The notes: generated by a model not told the origin, from the sequence alone. A stretch of DNA of 64,000 bases from Hymenobacter aerophilus DSM 13606 (GCF_000382225.1 NZ_KB907808.1:1-64000), one strand, 5' to 3'. Positions 7,646-17,193 are shown, numbered from the stretch's first letter. Program-made: numbers and translations.

Positions 7646-8278
7646 ATGTCTGCCACGCTGCTCCGTATTCATCCCGCCAACCCGCCCCTCAACCGCATTC
7701 AGCAGGCGGTGGAAGTTATTCGTAAGGGCGGCGTCATCATCTACCCTACCGATACGGTGTACGGCATTGGGTGCGACATTCACAATGCCAAAGCAGTGGA
7801 ACGGGTGTGCCGCATCAAGGGGCTGAATCCCGAAAAAGCCAACCTCAGCTTTATCTGCCACGATTTATCGCACATCAGCGACTATGCTCACGGCATTACC
7901 ACGCCCGTTTATAAGGTACTGAAGCGCGCGTTACCGGGGCCGTTTACGTTTCTGTTTGAAGCCAGCGCCAAAGCCCCCCGCCAGGGCGGCAAGCAGCGCA
8001 AAACCGTGGGTATCCGCATCCCCGACAGCCCCATCATTTTGCAGCTGGTACGCGAGTTGGGTAACCCTATTATGAGCACCTCGGTACGCGAAGACGAGAA
8101 TACGCTGGAAGAATACGTTACTGACCCCGACCTGATTTTCGAAAAGTACCGCTCCATGGTCGATCTGGTTATTGATGGCGGGTTCGGCGGCAATACCCCC
8201 AGCACCATCATCGACTGTACCAACGACGACTTTGAACTAATTCGCCAGGGTGCCGGCGACATCGAGCAATATCTGTAG
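7646..8278 (+). CDS. Sua5/YciO/YrdC-family protein (threonylcarbamoyl-AMP synthase fold, YciO type)
   Basis: A 210-residue protein starting MSATLLRIHPANP. The long upstream extension of the frame is not coding-like, so I start at 7646. The YrdC fold is shown by KGGVIIYPTDTVYGIGCD, the KANLSF segment in place of the usual KR/LS-NL motif, LPGPFTFLFEA, TVGIRIPDSPI and a late PSTIIDCT. Relatives YrdC and Sua5 make threonylcarbamoyl-AMP from threonine, bicarbonate and ATP for the t6A tRNA modification. The length and the IHPANP start resemble YciO more than TsaC, so true t6A activity is uncertain. It converges on the acyltransferase across a perfect palindrome. Confidence 0.88.
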   Translation: MSATLLRIHPANPPLNRIQQAVEVIRKGGVIIYPTDTVYGIGCDIHNAKAVERVCRIKGLNPEKANLSFICHDLSHISDYAHGITTPVYKVLKRALPGPFTFLFEASAKAPRQGGKQRKTVGIRIPDSPIILQLVRELGNPIMSTSVREDENTLEEYVTDPDLIFEKYRSMVDLVIDGGFGGNTPSTIIDCTNDDFELIRQGAGDIEQYL

Positions 8279-8284
8279 GAAAGT

Positions 8285-8361
8285 AGCTGCAAGCCATAAG
8301 CCGCAAGCTCCAAGCTGATGTTGAACGTCAGCTTGGAGCTTGCGGCTTATGGCTTGCAGCT
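8285..8361. repeat. Perfect 34-bp palindrome between convergent genes (family 4)
   Basis: The arms 8285-8318 and 8328-8361 are exact reverse complements, built of AGCTTGCGGCTTATGGCTTG-type words. The 9-nt loop is TGTTGAACG. It lies between the stops of two convergent genes and could terminate both. Confidence 0.93.
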
Positions 8362-8364
8362 TAT

Positions 8365-9258
8365 CTACCGTTTATGCTTCCAGCGGCGGTGGCTCCAGAG
8401 GTAATCGGGGGGCGAGGCGCGCATGTCGCGCTCCAGCAGGCGGGCGAAGGCCTCGGTGAGCTGGTGCTCTTCGGGCGGCAGCGTGGTCTGGCCGTCGTGC
8501 AGTTCGGTGAGGGTGATGCGGTAGTAGCCGCGCCGCACCCGCCGGATGCCCACGTACACGGCCGCGCAGCCCAGCTGGGCGGCCAGCTTATCGGCGCCGG
8601 TATAAAAAGGCGTATCCTGGTGCAGGAAATCGGTCCAGTACGGGTGGTCTTCGGGGCCGGCGGCCTGGTCGGAAAGCAGGCTGATGGAGCGGCCCTTGCC
8701 CCGGTTGCGCAGCAGGTTGCGCAGCGTGCTGAGCATGGGCACCATCTCGGCGCCCAGGCGGCTGCGCAGCTTCAGCATAAAGGTTTCGAAGAACGGGTTG
8801 GTGAGCGGCTTGTACACCCCGGCCGCCCGCCCCGGAAACGCCACCGCCCCGGCCGACAGAATCCACTCCCAGTTGCCGGCGTGCGAACCCAGCGTGAGCA
8901 CCTGCTTGTTTTGGGCAAACAGCCGCTCCACCACCTCCGGGTTCTCAATCACCATCCGCCGCTGCAGCTCGGCCGCCGAAATCGTGCGCAGCTTCAGAAT
9001 CTCGACGATAACCTGGGCGAAGTGCCAGTAGAACCCTTTGGCAATCCGCTCGATTTCAGCCGCCGACTTATCGGGGAATGAGTTGCGCAGATTTCCCAGC
9101 ACCACCCGCCGCCGGTAGCGCACCACGTACGCCATCAGCCAGTACAGCAGCCGGGCCAAGCCGTAGAGCACCGCCAGCGGCAGGCTGGCCAGGCCCACCA
9201 ACAGCCAGTTGAGGGGACGGAAATACCAGGGGGAAGCGGGGGCAGCGGTTGTGTTCAT
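8365..9258 (-). CDS. Lysophospholipid / lipid A acyltransferase (LpxL-LpxM family)
   Basis: A 297-residue inner-membrane acyltransferase. A hydrophobic helix at about 14-42 anchors it. The HX4E catalytic motif is LGSHAGNWEWIL, and a later LLSDQAAG segment fits the LpxL/HtrB-type fold. In this family the enzymes add secondary acyl chains to lipid A from acyl-ACP, although Bacteroidetes members are often less well defined. The length is typical. It is directly downstream of the secreted unknown gene at 9280-10164, 21 bp apart on the same strand. Confidence 0.88.
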   Translation of the reverse strand: MNTTAAPASPWYFRPLNWLLVGLASLPLAVLYGLARLLYWLMAYVVRYRRRVVLGNLRNSFPDKSAAEIERIAKGFYWHFAQVIVEILKLRTISAAELQRRMVIENPEVVERLFAQNKQVLTLGSHAGNWEWILSAGAVAFPGRAAGVYKPLTNPFFETFMLKLRSRLGAEMVPMLSTLRNLLRNRGKGRSISLLSDQAAGPEDHPYWTDFLHQDTPFYTGADKLAAQLGCAAVYVGIRRVRRGYYRITLTELHDGQTTLPPEEHQLTEAFARLLERDMRASPPDYLWSHRRWKHKR

Positions 9259-9279
9259 CGGGTACTGATGAGGGGGCGC

Positions 9280-10164
9280 CTAGCGGGGCATTACGGCTCC
9301 TGCCGGGGCGTAATCGGCGGTATTGCGGCTAACGGGCACTGTTTGGGTGGCCAGCACGCGGTTTTTGGCGTCGCGCACTTCCAGTGTCAGCGTATAGCTG
9401 CCGGCCGGTACTTTGCTCAGGTCCAGCTCGCCGGTGAGCACCGTGGGGCGGCCCTCGGCGCCCTGGGCCAGCGCCTTGCCGCCCACCGTGCCGGTTTTGC
9501 CCGCGGCCGGTTGCAGGCGGTACAGTACCACCAGCGGCTGGCCCGCCGTAGCGTTGTAGAACTCGGCGAAGAAAAACAGCTTGTCCTGCCCACGGGCGTA
9601 GAGGCCGCCGGGCGCCCGCGTCAGGCTCAGGCCCTGGCGAATGAAGTTGTTGGCCTCACTGCTGGTGCGGCTGGCGGGTTTGGCCAGCACCACCAGGTCG
9701 CTGAGCTGGGGCTTGGCCGGGCCGAACTCCACCACCAGCGGCCGTTCCACGATAATCGTCGAGGCGGCCCGGTTTTGGTCGCGCAACTGGCCGCGCAGCG
9801 TGTAGCGGCCGGCGGGCAGCAGCAGGCGCTTCTGAAAGCTGATGGGGTTTTTGATGGCCGCCGTAGTGTCGCGCAGCACCGGCGGCTTCAGGGTAATGGT
9901 TTCCTGGTAAGCGGCCGTGCCATCGGGCCGGATGGCTTCGAGCGTCACCAGCGCGGCGGCCTGAAACACCTTCGGGGCCCGCCGCTTATAAGTCAGGTGC
10001 TGGCCCGAAACGGTGGCGTACACCTCTACCACTCCGCCCTTCACCGCCACGTCGTCGTTGCGAAAGCGGGCGGCGTCGAGCAGCAACTGGGCCGCGGCCG
10101 GCGTGGCCGCCAGGGCCAGCAGCGGCAGCAGGGTCAGCAGAAAAAGGCGGAGGCGAACGGGCAT
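9280..10164 (-). CDS. Secreted protein of unknown function
   Basis: A 294-residue protein with a clear signal peptide (MPVRLRLFLLTLLPLLALAA, cut after AAAQ). I start it at 10164 because this places the signal at the N-terminus; upstream in-frame codons cross a palindrome and the next gene. The mature part is beta-rich with two repeated immunoglobulin-like stretches ending in GRYTLRGQLRDQNR and GSYTLTLEVRDAKNR. This recalls the N-terminal part of GWxTD-type periplasmic proteins, but no GWxTD motif is present. A role in the envelope next to the lipid A-type acyltransferase is only an inference from position. Confidence 0.72.
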   Translation of the reverse strand: MPVRLRLFLLTLLPLLALAATPAAAQLLLDAARFRNDDVAVKGGVVEVYATVSGQHLTYKRRAPKVFQAAALVTLEAIRPDGTAAYQETITLKPPVLRDTTAAIKNPISFQKRLLLPAGRYTLRGQLRDQNRAASTIIVERPLVVEFGPAKPQLSDLVVLAKPASRTSSEANNFIRQGLSLTRAPGGLYARGQDKLFFFAEFYNATAGQPLVVLYRLQPAAGKTGTVGGKALAQGAEGRPTVLTGELDLSKVPAGSYTLTLEVRDAKNRVLATQTVPVSRNTADYAPAGAVMPR

Positions 10165-10262
10165 TATGTCAGTTTGGCGGTACGGGCGGCGGAGTTGGCA
10201 GTGGGTTTGCGAAGGCAAAATTGCGACTTTTCTGACTGGGAGGTCGGAGCATTGCTGACAAC

Positions 10263-10304
10263 AGAACGATGTAGAGACGCATAGTTGCGTCTCTACATCG
10301 TTCT
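10263..10304. repeat. Perfect 19-bp palindrome in a divergent promoter gap (family 5)
   Basis: The arms 10263-10281 and 10286-10304 are exact reverse complements around a TAGT loop; the core is GTAGAGACGCA. It ends 4 bp before the ATG of the wbqC-like gene, so the mRNA would start with a hairpin at the ribosome site. A half-degenerate copy is at 19461-19483. Confidence 0.9.
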
Positions 10305-10308
10305 TTCT

Positions 10309-10959
10309 ATGCCCGACGTCCTCTTCGAAACCCAATATAACCCGCCCATTGCCTTTTTTGGCGCGCTGATAGGTGCCGGGGCGCTGTGGGTTGAGGCGCA
10401 CGACCATTACCGCAAGCAAACCTACCGCAACCGCTGCCTCATCCTCACGGCCCAGGGCGTAAAACCGCTTACCGTGCCCGTAATCGATGGCAACCGGAGC
10501 GAGAAGGTGCTTTGCTCGCTCATCGAAATCGACTATCGGCAGAACTGGCGGCACCAGCACCTGCACACGCTGCAAACCGCCTACGGGGGCACCCCGTATT
10601 TTGAATACTACATCGACTACCTGCGCGACATCTACCAGCAGAAACCCGCCCGGCTCTTCGACCTGAACCTAGAGTTGCTGCGCTTCTACTTTCGATGCCT
10701 GCGCCTGCGCCTGCCCATTCACCTCACCAGCGAGTATCAACCAACACCCAACGGTAACCCGCCAAATCACCAAATCACCGAATCACCGCTCGATTTCCGG
10801 GATGTGCTGTCGCCCAAGAATCCGGTGCCGGTTGGCGGACCTGACAGAGCGTCGGGCCGGCCGTACGGGCAGCACTTTGGTAAAGATTTTGTACCCGGAC
10901 TCAGCATCTTAGACCTGCTGTTTATGCAGGGCCCGGCCGCCGGTAGTTTTCTTGCGTAG
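10309..10959 (+). CDS. WbqC family protein
   Basis: A 216-residue protein. The WbqC pattern shows as LFETQYNPPIAFFGALIGAG, then DHYRKQTYRNRCLILTAQGV followed by LTVPV, and AYGGTPYFEYYIDYLRDIY. Family members occur in polysaccharide clusters and free-standing in Bacteroidetes; a thioesterase- or hydrolase-like role has been proposed but is unproven. I start at 10309 because the residues encoded before it come from the palindrome. Between about residues 145 and 180 there is a Pro/Asn/Ser-rich insert that looks non-globular. Confidence 0.82.
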   Translation: MPDVLFETQYNPPIAFFGALIGAGALWVEAHDHYRKQTYRNRCLILTAQGVKPLTVPVIDGNRSEKVLCSLIEIDYRQNWRHQHLHTLQTAYGGTPYFEYYIDYLRDIYQQKPARLFDLNLELLRFYFRCLRLRLPIHLTSEYQPTPNGNPPNHQITESPLDFRDVLSPKNPVPVGGPDRASGRPYGQHFGKDFVPGLSILDLLFMQGPAAGSFLA

Positions 10960-11078
10960 TGCCTACCAGCGCCCGAACCAACGCCCGACCCAAGCTGTTT
11001 CAGTTTATATCGGCCACATCTGCTCCGTGAACCATCTTTATTGGGCAGCAATCCGTTTTTCTTTTCTACCTTATCTGC

Positions 11079-13712
11079 ATGGAAGCTAAATTCTCAAACA
11101 GAGTCAAGGAGGTCATCTCCCTGAGCCGGGAGGAGGCCATCCGGCTGGGGCACGACTATATCGGGACCGAACACCTGCTGCTGGGCATGATCCGCGAGGG
11201 CGAAGGCACCGCGCTGGGCCTGCTCAAAAAGCTGGGCGTGTCCATCGACGAGCTGAAGTACGCGCTGGAGCAGGCCACCCGCAACACGGCCACCCAGGGC
11301 ACCAGCATCACCGGCTCGATTCCCCTGACCAAACAGACCGAAAAGGTCCTCAAGATCACCTATCTGGAGGCCAAAATCTTCAAGAGCGAAGTTATCGGCA
11401 CCGAGCATTTGCTGCTCTCGATCCTGCGCGATGAGGACAACATTTCGTCCCAAATTCTGAGCAAATTCAACGTGAACTACGAATCTGTGCGCGACTCGCT
11501 CGATTACCACGGTAACGCGGCGAATAACCCTACCTCCGGCCCCGAGGCCGACGACGACGACAACGACCGCCTCTTCGGAAGCGGCGGTTCGGGCCGCGGC
11601 GGCGCGGGCGCCACGCCCAAGAAGGGCAACGACAAGTCGCGCACGCCGGTGCTCGACAACTTCGGCCGCGACCTGACCAAGATGGCCGAGGACGACAAGC
11701 TCGACCCGATTGTGGGCCGCGAGAAGGAGATTGAGCGCGTGGCCCAGATCCTGAGCCGCCGCAAGAAGAACAACCCCATCCTCATCGGTGAGCCCGGCGT
11801 GGGCAAAACCGCCATTGCCGAGGGCCTGGCCCTGCGCATCGTGCAGAAGAAGGTGTCGCGGGTGCTGTTCGGCAAGCGCGTGGTTACCCTCGACCTCGCC
11901 TCGCTGGTGGCCGGCACCAAGTACCGCGGCCAGTTCGAGGAGCGCATGAAGGCCGTGATGAACGAGCTGGAAAAGTCGCCCGACGTGATTCTGTTCATTG
12001 ACGAGCTGCACACGATTGTGGGCGCCGGCGGGGCTTCGGGCTCGCTCGATGCCAGCAACATGTTCAAGCCGGCCCTTTCGCGCGGCGAAATCCAGTGCAT
12101 CGGTGCCACCACGCTCGACGAGTATCGCCAATACATTGAGAAGGACGGCGCGCTGGCCCGGCGTTTCCAGATGGTGATGGTGGACCCCACCACGCCCGAG
12201 GAGACGGTGGAAATCCTGAACAACATCAAGGACAAGTACCAGGACCACCACCACGTAGTGTACACCGACAAGGCCATCGAGGCCTGCGTAAAGCTGTCGG
12301 ACCGCTATATGTCCGACCGGTTCCTGCCCGACAAGGCCATCGACATTCTCGACGAGGCCGGCGCCCGCGTGCACATCAACAACATCGTGGTGCCCGAGGA
12401 TATTCTCAAGCTCGAAGAGCAGATTGAGAACATCAAAGGAGAGAAAAACCGCGTGGTGAAAAGCCAGAAGTACGAGGAAGCCGCCAAGCTCCGCGACACG
12501 GAAAAGAAGCTGATTGACCAACTTGACACGGCCAAAAAGGACTGGGAAGAGGAAACCAAGAAGAAGCGCTACACCGTGAAGGAGGAGAACGTTGCCGAGG
12601 TAATTGCCATGATGACCGGCATTCCAGTCTCGCGCGTGGCCCAGAAGGAAAGCGCCAAGCTGCTCAACATGGGCGAGGAGCTCAAGGGCAAGGTGATTGG
12701 CCAGGACAAGGCCATCCAGCAGCTCGTAAAGGCCATCCAGCGCACGCGGGTGGGCCTCAAGGACCCCAAGAAGCCCATCGGCTCGTTCGTGTTCCTGGGC
12801 CCGACCGGCGTGGGCAAGACGGAGCTGGCCAAGGTGCTGGCCTCGTACCTGTTCGACAAGGAAGATTCGCTCGTGCGGATTGACATGTCGGAATACATGG
12901 AGAAGTTCAGCATCTCGCGCCTCGTGGGCGCGCCTCCCGGCTACGTGGGCTACGAGGAGGGCGGCCAGCTGACGGAGAAAATCCGCCGCAAGCCGTACTC
13001 GGTGATTCTGCTCGACGAAATCGAGAAGGCCCACCCCGACGTGTACAACATCCTGCTCCAGGTGCTCGACGACGGTATTCTCACCGATGGCCTCGGCCGC
13101 AAGGTGGACTTCCGCAACACCATCATCATCATGACCTCCAACATCGGAGCGCGTGATTTGCAGGACTTCGGCGCCGGCATTGGCTTCGGCACCAAGTCGC
13201 GGCAGGAGAACATGGACGAGCTGACCAAGGGCACCATCACCAACGCCCTGAAGAAGACCTTCTCGCCCGAGTTCCTCAACCGCCTGGATGACGTGATTGT
13301 CTTCAACTCGCTGGAGAAGAAGGATATCCACAAGATCATCGACATCAGCCTGAGCAAGCTCCTGAACCGCATCCAGACGCTGGGCTACAAGGTGGAGCTG
13401 ACCGAAGCCGCCAAGGACTTCGTGGCCGAGAAGGGCTACGACCCCAAGTACGGCGCGCGTCCGCTCAACCGGGCCATCCAGAAGTACATCGAGGACCCGA
13501 TTGCCGAGGAAATCCTGAAGGCCGAGGTTGCCCAGGGCGACATCATCACCGCCGACTACACCGAAGGCGCGGAGGAACTCACCTTCTCGACCAGCAAAGG
13601 CAGCGGCATCGCCATCCCCCAGGCCAGCGACGAGCGGCCCGAGGAAGCTCCGGAAGAGGCCCCCGAAGCCTCCGACGACGAGCCCACCGATGCCAAGAGC
13701 AAGGGCGAGTAA
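11079..13712 (+). CDS. clpC: ATP-dependent Clp protease ATP-binding subunit ClpC
   Basis: An 877-residue AAA+ unfoldase that feeds substrates to ClpP. In order: two N-terminal Clp repeats (1-145); an acidic/Gly linker; D1 with Walker A GEPGVGKT (about 237) and Walker [10 protein letters not shown]; a middle region with a UVR-like segment ([18 protein letters not shown]) that marks ClpC rather than ClpA; and D2 with Walker A GPTGVGKT (about 574) and [10 protein letters not shown]. The C-terminus has an unusual acidic/Pro/Ala tail of about 40 residues. No mcsA/mcsB or ctsR lies alongside, so control by arginine phosphorylation is not supported here. A strong terminator follows. Confidence 0.97.
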   Translation: MEAKFSNRVKEVISLSREEAIRLGHDYIGTEHLLLGMIREGEGTALGLLKKLGVSIDELKYALEQATRNTATQGTSITGSIPLTKQTEKVLKITYLEAKIFKSEVIGTEHLLLSILRDEDNISSQILSKFNVNYESVRDSLDYHGNAANNPTSGPEADDDDNDRLFGSGGSGRGGAGATPKKGNDKSRTPVLDNFGRDLTKMAEDDKLDPIVGREKEIERVAQILSRRKKNNPILIGEPGVGKTAIAEGLALRIVQKKVSRVLFGKRVVTLDLASLVAGTKYRGQFEERMKAVMNELEKSPDVILFIDELHTIVGAGGASGSLDASNMFKPALSRGEIQCIGATTLDEYRQYIEKDGALARRFQMVMVDPTTPEETVEILNNIKDKYQDHHHVVYTDKAIEACVKLSDRYMSDRFLPDKAIDILDEAGARVHINNIVVPEDILKLEEQIENIKGEKNRVVKSQKYEEAAKLRDTEKKLIDQLDTAKKDWEEETKKKRYTVKEENVAEVIAMMTGIPVSRVAQKESAKLLNMGEELKGKVIGQDKAIQQLVKAIQRTRVGLKDPKKPIGSFVFLGPTGVGKTELAKVLASYLFDKEDSLVRIDMSEYMEKFSISRLVGAPPGYVGYEEGGQLTEKIRRKPYSVILLDEIEKAHPDVYNILLQVLDDGILTDGLGRKVDFRNTIIIMTSNIGARDLQDFGAGIGFGTKSRQENMDELTKGTITNALKKTFSPEFLNRLDDVIVFNSLEKKDIHKIIDISLSKLLNRIQTLGYKVELTEAAKDFVAEKGYDPKYGARPLNRAIQKYIEDPIAEEILKAEVAQGDIITADYTEGAEELTFSTSKGSGIAIPQASDERPEEAPEEAPEASDDEPTDAKSKGE

Positions 13713-13721
13713 GTAGCTTTG

Positions 13722-13778
13722 ATTGCAAATAAGAACGGCCGGCTCCCACTGTGGGGGCCGGCCGTTCTTATTTGCAAT
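13722..13778 (+). terminator. Long hairpin terminator after clpC
   Basis: ATTGCAAATAAGAACGGCCG and onward pairs perfectly with its reverse complement over more than 20 bp, with a loop of about 8 nt. The descending arm runs into an AT-rich stretch. It begins 10 bp after the clpC stop. Confidence 0.85.
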
Positions 13779-13807
13779 ATTTCAGCACCTTCCAATTGAA
13801 TGTACAG

Positions 13808-14191
13808 ATGAGGTTAGCTCTACTACGGCATGCATTACTGCCACTTGCATTGTTTATGCAGTGCTCTACTCCGAATTATCCCTACGACCCTGAACTAATT
13901 ACTACACAAACTGAAATCAATCTGGCTTTTACTGAAAACAGAGGGATTTTGTCAGCTGAAGGGACTGTCTATTTTGTTCCTGATTCTGACCCGTCAACTA
14001 TTGTTGCTTACCGCAACGGCACTGTATTGTGGCAAACAAATGTATCCCAAGAGTGTGGCCCCGATGTTTTTGATCAAGCTGTGCGCTACATCAAACTGAC
14101 TCCTGCTAACCTGGAGGTTATATATAGCAAGCATAGCTACTTAACTATTGCGCGTACTACTGGACAGGTTACTTGTAAAGGAAGAGACTGA
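13808..14191 (+). CDS. Small lipoprotein, paralogue of the protein at 19548-19979
   Basis: A 127-residue putative lipoprotein: MRLALLRHALLPLALFMQC gives a signal peptide ending in a lipobox-like FMQC, with Cys at 19. The start at 13808 is chosen because an upstream in-frame start lies inside the clpC terminator. The mature part matches the protein at 19548-19979: GTVYFV...DPSTIVAYRNGTVLWQTNV here and GIVYWL...QSITAYKGQQTLWATNV there. Both end in a Y/TGx(5-6)GxD pattern. Lower GC than the neighbours suggests fast evolution or transfer. The function is unknown; a small beta-sheet binding domain is a guess. Confidence 0.7.
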   Translation: MRLALLRHALLPLALFMQCSTPNYPYDPELITTQTEINLAFTENRGILSAEGTVYFVPDSDPSTIVAYRNGTVLWQTNVSQECGPDVFDQAVRYIKLTPANLEVIYSKHSYLTIARTTGQVTCKGRD

Positions 14192-14210
14192 AATTTTTAC
14201 GGGAGCTTAT

Positions 14211-14244
14211 AGCCGCGCATGAGTCTGGAGCGTGGCTTTTCTGG
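14211..14244 (+). terminator. Degenerate hairpin terminator shared with the paralogue's 3' flank
   Basis: AGCCGCGCATGAGTCTGGAG followed by CGTGGCTTTTCTGG is a weakened version of the perfect hairpin at 20004-20046. Both sit just downstream of the two paralogous secreted-protein genes. Confidence 0.6.
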
Positions 14245-14326
14245 CCTTAGGCCACTACTTCCGCCGTATTGTAAGTCACCAAAGCAACCCACCGCTACAT
14301 AAGCTTTTAGGATAATCGACAACCAA

Positions 14327-14360
14327 AATGGCCGGCTCCCTGCACAGGGGGCCGGCCATT
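14327..14360. terminator. Bidirectional hairpin terminator
   Basis: The stem AATGGCCGGCTCCC pairs with GGGGCCGGCCATT around TGCACAG. It lies between a + gene and the end of the minus-strand efflux operon, so it probably serves the operon. Confidence 0.7.
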
Positions 14361-14411
14361 CTTGTTGCTGTTGCCAGCAACCTCACCCGGAATTGCCGGT
14401 ACTAGCGCACC

Positions 14412-15962
14412 CTACGCCCTCACGAAGCGGTAGCCTTTGAGGCTGTTGCCGCGCACCAGCTTGCGGAAGAACACCACCCGGCGGAAGTTGAGCTGGCCGT
14501 AGGCGTGGGTGGCCACAAACAGGGCGATGGGCACGAACAGCAGACACAGGCAGCCCAGCACCACTTTGCTGGAAGCCATGATGGCGTTCAGTTGCAGGGT
14601 TTGGTAGAGGTTGCCGCTGGCCCCGGCACCCACGTCGAGCAGGCCGGCTATGTCGGAGAGGCTTTGCCACTGGCCGGCGTAGGTGGCCCAGCCGAGGGTG
14701 ACGCTGGCCAGGGCGGTGGCGAAAAACGTCCGCACGATCAGCAGGATGGACGTGACGCCCAGGCTCTGGTCGGGGCTGAGGTTGATGGCCGCGTAGTACC
14801 AGATGACGATGAAGAGCAGGCCCATGCCCAGCCCCTTCAGCAACATCGGGAAGTAGAGGTACTCGATGTTGAGCTGGGGCTGAATCAGGAAATACAGGCC
14901 GGCCGTGTGCAGGAAAAAGGCGAAGAAGCCCAACAGAATAACATATTTCAGGTTCAGCTTTTTCCTGAACCCGTAGAAGGCAATGGCGCCGCCCAGCAGA
15001 ATGCCGGGAATCATCCAGAGGTTGAGCTGGGCGTTGATGAGGTTGCTGTAGCCGAGGATGGCCATCGAATACTGCACGTAGATACCCGAGCTGGCCAGGT
15101 AGATGCCCAGAAACAGCAGCAGCACCAGGCTGTGCCACACGTGGTCCTTCTTCAGAAACAGGTCGAAGTGAAACAGCTTGCGCTTTAAGAACTGCTGGCG
15201 GTAGATGGTGAGGGCCAGCAGCAGCACCCCGGCCAGCAAAGCCACCACAATGCGGGAGGATTGCAGCCAGCCCTGCTGCTTCATGAAGCTCAGGCCGTAG
15301 TTGAACGACATGGCCGAGGCGCCCAGCAGAATAAGCGAGAGCCAGTCGAGCTGGTAGAGGGGCATTTTGCGGGCGAAGCGCTGGTTGTGCTGGAACACTA
15401 GGCCCAGGGCGGCAATGCCGAGCATCGCGGCCGCCATCAGAAAGTAGGGCGCCTGGTAGTTGGTGTGGTAGATGAGGTTGGCGAAGAAGTAGCCGGCCAG
15501 CTGGCTGACCACGATGATGATGGGGTAGAACAGCGAGTAGAACTGGCCCCGCTCGCCCTGGGGCGACAGAATGAACAGCACCGGCAGAATCATTTCCATC
15601 AGCGCGAACATCTTGAAGAAGCCGATGAGCAGGCTGCCCACAATCAGCACGTGCGGGTTGTCGGTGGTGCCGTTCAGCAGCAGCAGCAGCGCCACGATGA
15701 TGGAGCAGCCCACCAGAATTTCCTTCGATCGGAACCGCATCTTCACACGCATAATAATGCTGATGGCCAGGCCCATGCCGATGGTGACAGCGTTGTTGGC
15801 CGCCGCAATGTAGTCGGTGTACACGCCCAGGGCGCTGGCCGTGTCGCTGATGTTGGTGGCGTACACGCCGCTGACAATGGCCAGCGGCGGCAGAATGAGC
15901 AGAATAAGCAGCAGCATCAGGGGCTTGGGCACCCAGCTGGCAAACGGACCTTGATTGTACAT
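14412..15962 (-). CDS. MFS multidrug efflux permease, DHA2 (EmrB-like)
   Basis: A 516-residue inner-membrane protein with about 14 hydrophobic helices, as expected for the DHA2 subfamily of drug:proton antiporters. An FKMFALMEMILPVLFILSPQ segment and RGQFYSLFYPIII-type helices are visible, but the usual motif C is weak. It starts 9 bp after the HlyD-like gene ends, so the two are translationally close. With the upstream TolC-like protein it would make a three-part pump from cytoplasm to outside. The substrate is unknown. No truncation is seen. Confidence 0.88.
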   Translation of the reverse strand: MYNQGPFASWVPKPLMLLLILLILPPLAIVSGVYATNISDTASALGVYTDYIAAANNAVTIGMGLAISIIMRVKMRFRSKEILVGCSIIVALLLLLNGTTDNPHVLIVGSLLIGFFKMFALMEMILPVLFILSPQGERGQFYSLFYPIIIVVSQLAGYFFANLIYHTNYQAPYFLMAAAMLGIAALGLVFQHNQRFARKMPLYQLDWLSLILLGASAMSFNYGLSFMKQQGWLQSSRIVVALLAGVLLLALTIYRQQFLKRKLFHFDLFLKKDHVWHSLVLLLFLGIYLASSGIYVQYSMAILGYSNLINAQLNLWMIPGILLGGAIAFYGFRKKLNLKYVILLGFFAFFLHTAGLYFLIQPQLNIEYLYFPMLLKGLGMGLLFIVIWYYAAINLSPDQSLGVTSILLIVRTFFATALASVTLGWATYAGQWQSLSDIAGLLDVGAGASGNLYQTLQLNAIMASSKVVLGCLCLLFVPIALFVATHAYGQLNFRRVVFFRKLVRGNSLKGYRFVRA

Positions 15963-15971
15963 AGCGGCGGG

Positions 15972-17147
15972 TTATTGCAGGGTAACTTCCACGTTCATGC
16001 CGGCCCGGAGCAGGGCCAGCGCGGCGGGCTGGTTGTGGTCGGTGAATTCGATGCGCACCGGCAGGCGCTGCTGCACCTTCACGAAGTTGCCGGTCGAGTT
16101 ATCCACCGGAATGGCGGCGTACTTGGCCCCGGTGGCGCCCGAAATGGCCGTTACCCGGCCCTCGAACGTCTTGCCGCCCAGCGCATCAACCTGGATGGTG
16201 GCCAGGCCCCCGATTTGCACGTTGGCCAGCTGGTTTTCGCGGTAGTTGGCCGACACCCAGATGTTGCGGCTATCGACAATGGTAGCCACCTGCTGGCTGG
16301 GGCTGAGCAGCTGCCCCACGTTCACGCTCCGGCGGCCCATAATGCCGTCGTGCGGAGCCCGGATGACGGTGTACGACACGTTGAGCTTCGCCATTTGCAG
16401 GGCGTTATCGGCCCGCATAATGTCGGCGTCGTTGAGGCCCAGGCGGGCCTGCACCTCGCCCACCGACAGCACGCTGGAGCCGCCCGTGTTGGTGGCGGCC
16501 CGGTACTGCGACTGGGCAGCTTCGAGCTGGGCGCGGCTGGCCTCGTACTCGGCCTTCACCTGGTCGAACTGCTGGCGGGTTACTGCCTCGTCGCGCAACA
16601 GGTTTTTGTAGCGCCGGATGTTCTGCTCGGTGTTCAGGAAGCGGGCCCAGGCGGCGGCCACGTTGGCTTTGGCGGCGGCGGCCGTGGCCTGGGCGGTGGC
16701 CACGTTGTTGGAAACCGTTTGCACCGCGCGCTGGGTGGCCTTTTTGGAAGCCAGCGCCGACTGGTAGGCGGCCTGGGCCTGGCCCAGCTGGGTGTTCAGC
16801 TCCCGGTCGTCGAGGATGAGCAGCGTGTCGCCCTTCTTCACGTACTGGTGCTCAATAAAGCGGATTTCCTTGATGTAGGCCGACACCCGCGTGTTGATGG
16901 GGTTGATGTAGGACTCGACCTGCGCCGAGTTGGTGTACCGGTCGTTGCCCACGTTGTAGTAGGCCGTAATTACCCAGTACAGGCCGCCCAGCACCAGCGC
17001 CAGCACCAGCCAGTTCAGGAGTTTGGGGCCAGCTTTTTTGGCTGGCTTCCCGCCGCCGTTGCGGGGGGCGGGCCGGGGTTGCGGCGGGGCCTGGGGCGCG
17101 GTGGTTTCGGTGGTTGGGGCCTGAGGGGTTTCTATAGCAGTTGCCAT
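15972..17147 (-). CDS. HlyD-family membrane fusion protein (EmrA-like)
   Basis: A 391-residue adaptor that couples the MFS permease to the outer-membrane channel. The Pro/Thr/Ala-rich cytoplasmic N-terminus (1-48) precedes one membrane helix (LLNWLVLALVLGGLYWVITA). Next come a half-lipoyl strand (SAYIKEIRFIEHQYVKKGDT) and a long coiled-coil hairpin of Ala/Gln/Glu heptads at about 110-235. The second lipoyl half is VIRAPHDGIMGRRSVNVGQL, and a beta-barrel with VDALGGKTFEGRVTAISG follows. The order fits EmrA rather than an RND adaptor. Confidence 0.92.
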   Translation of the reverse strand: MATAIETPQAPTTETTAPQAPPQPRPAPRNGGGKPAKKAGPKLLNWLVLALVLGGLYWVITAYYNVGNDRYTNSAQVESYINPINTRVSAYIKEIRFIEHQYVKKGDTLLILDDRELNTQLGQAQAAYQSALASKKATQRAVQTVSNNVATAQATAAAAKANVAAAWARFLNTEQNIRRYKNLLRDEAVTRQQFDQVKAEYEASRAQLEAAQSQYRAATNTGGSSVLSVGEVQARLGLNDADIMRADNALQMAKLNVSYTVIRAPHDGIMGRRSVNVGQLLSPSQQVATIVDSRNIWVSANYRENQLANVQIGGLATIQVDALGGKTFEGRVTAISGATGAKYAAIPVDNSTGNFVKVQQRLPVRIEFTDHNQPAALALLRAGMNVEVTLQ

Positions 17148-17193
17148 GATGCGGTCGGATTGCGGTGGGTTGAGAAGTACTGGCGGGCGCGGC

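Noticed and set aside
11094..13331. 745-codon open frame antisense to clpC
   Set aside because: Its sequence is the shadow of ClpC codons in a GC-rich genome; there is no domain or start signal.
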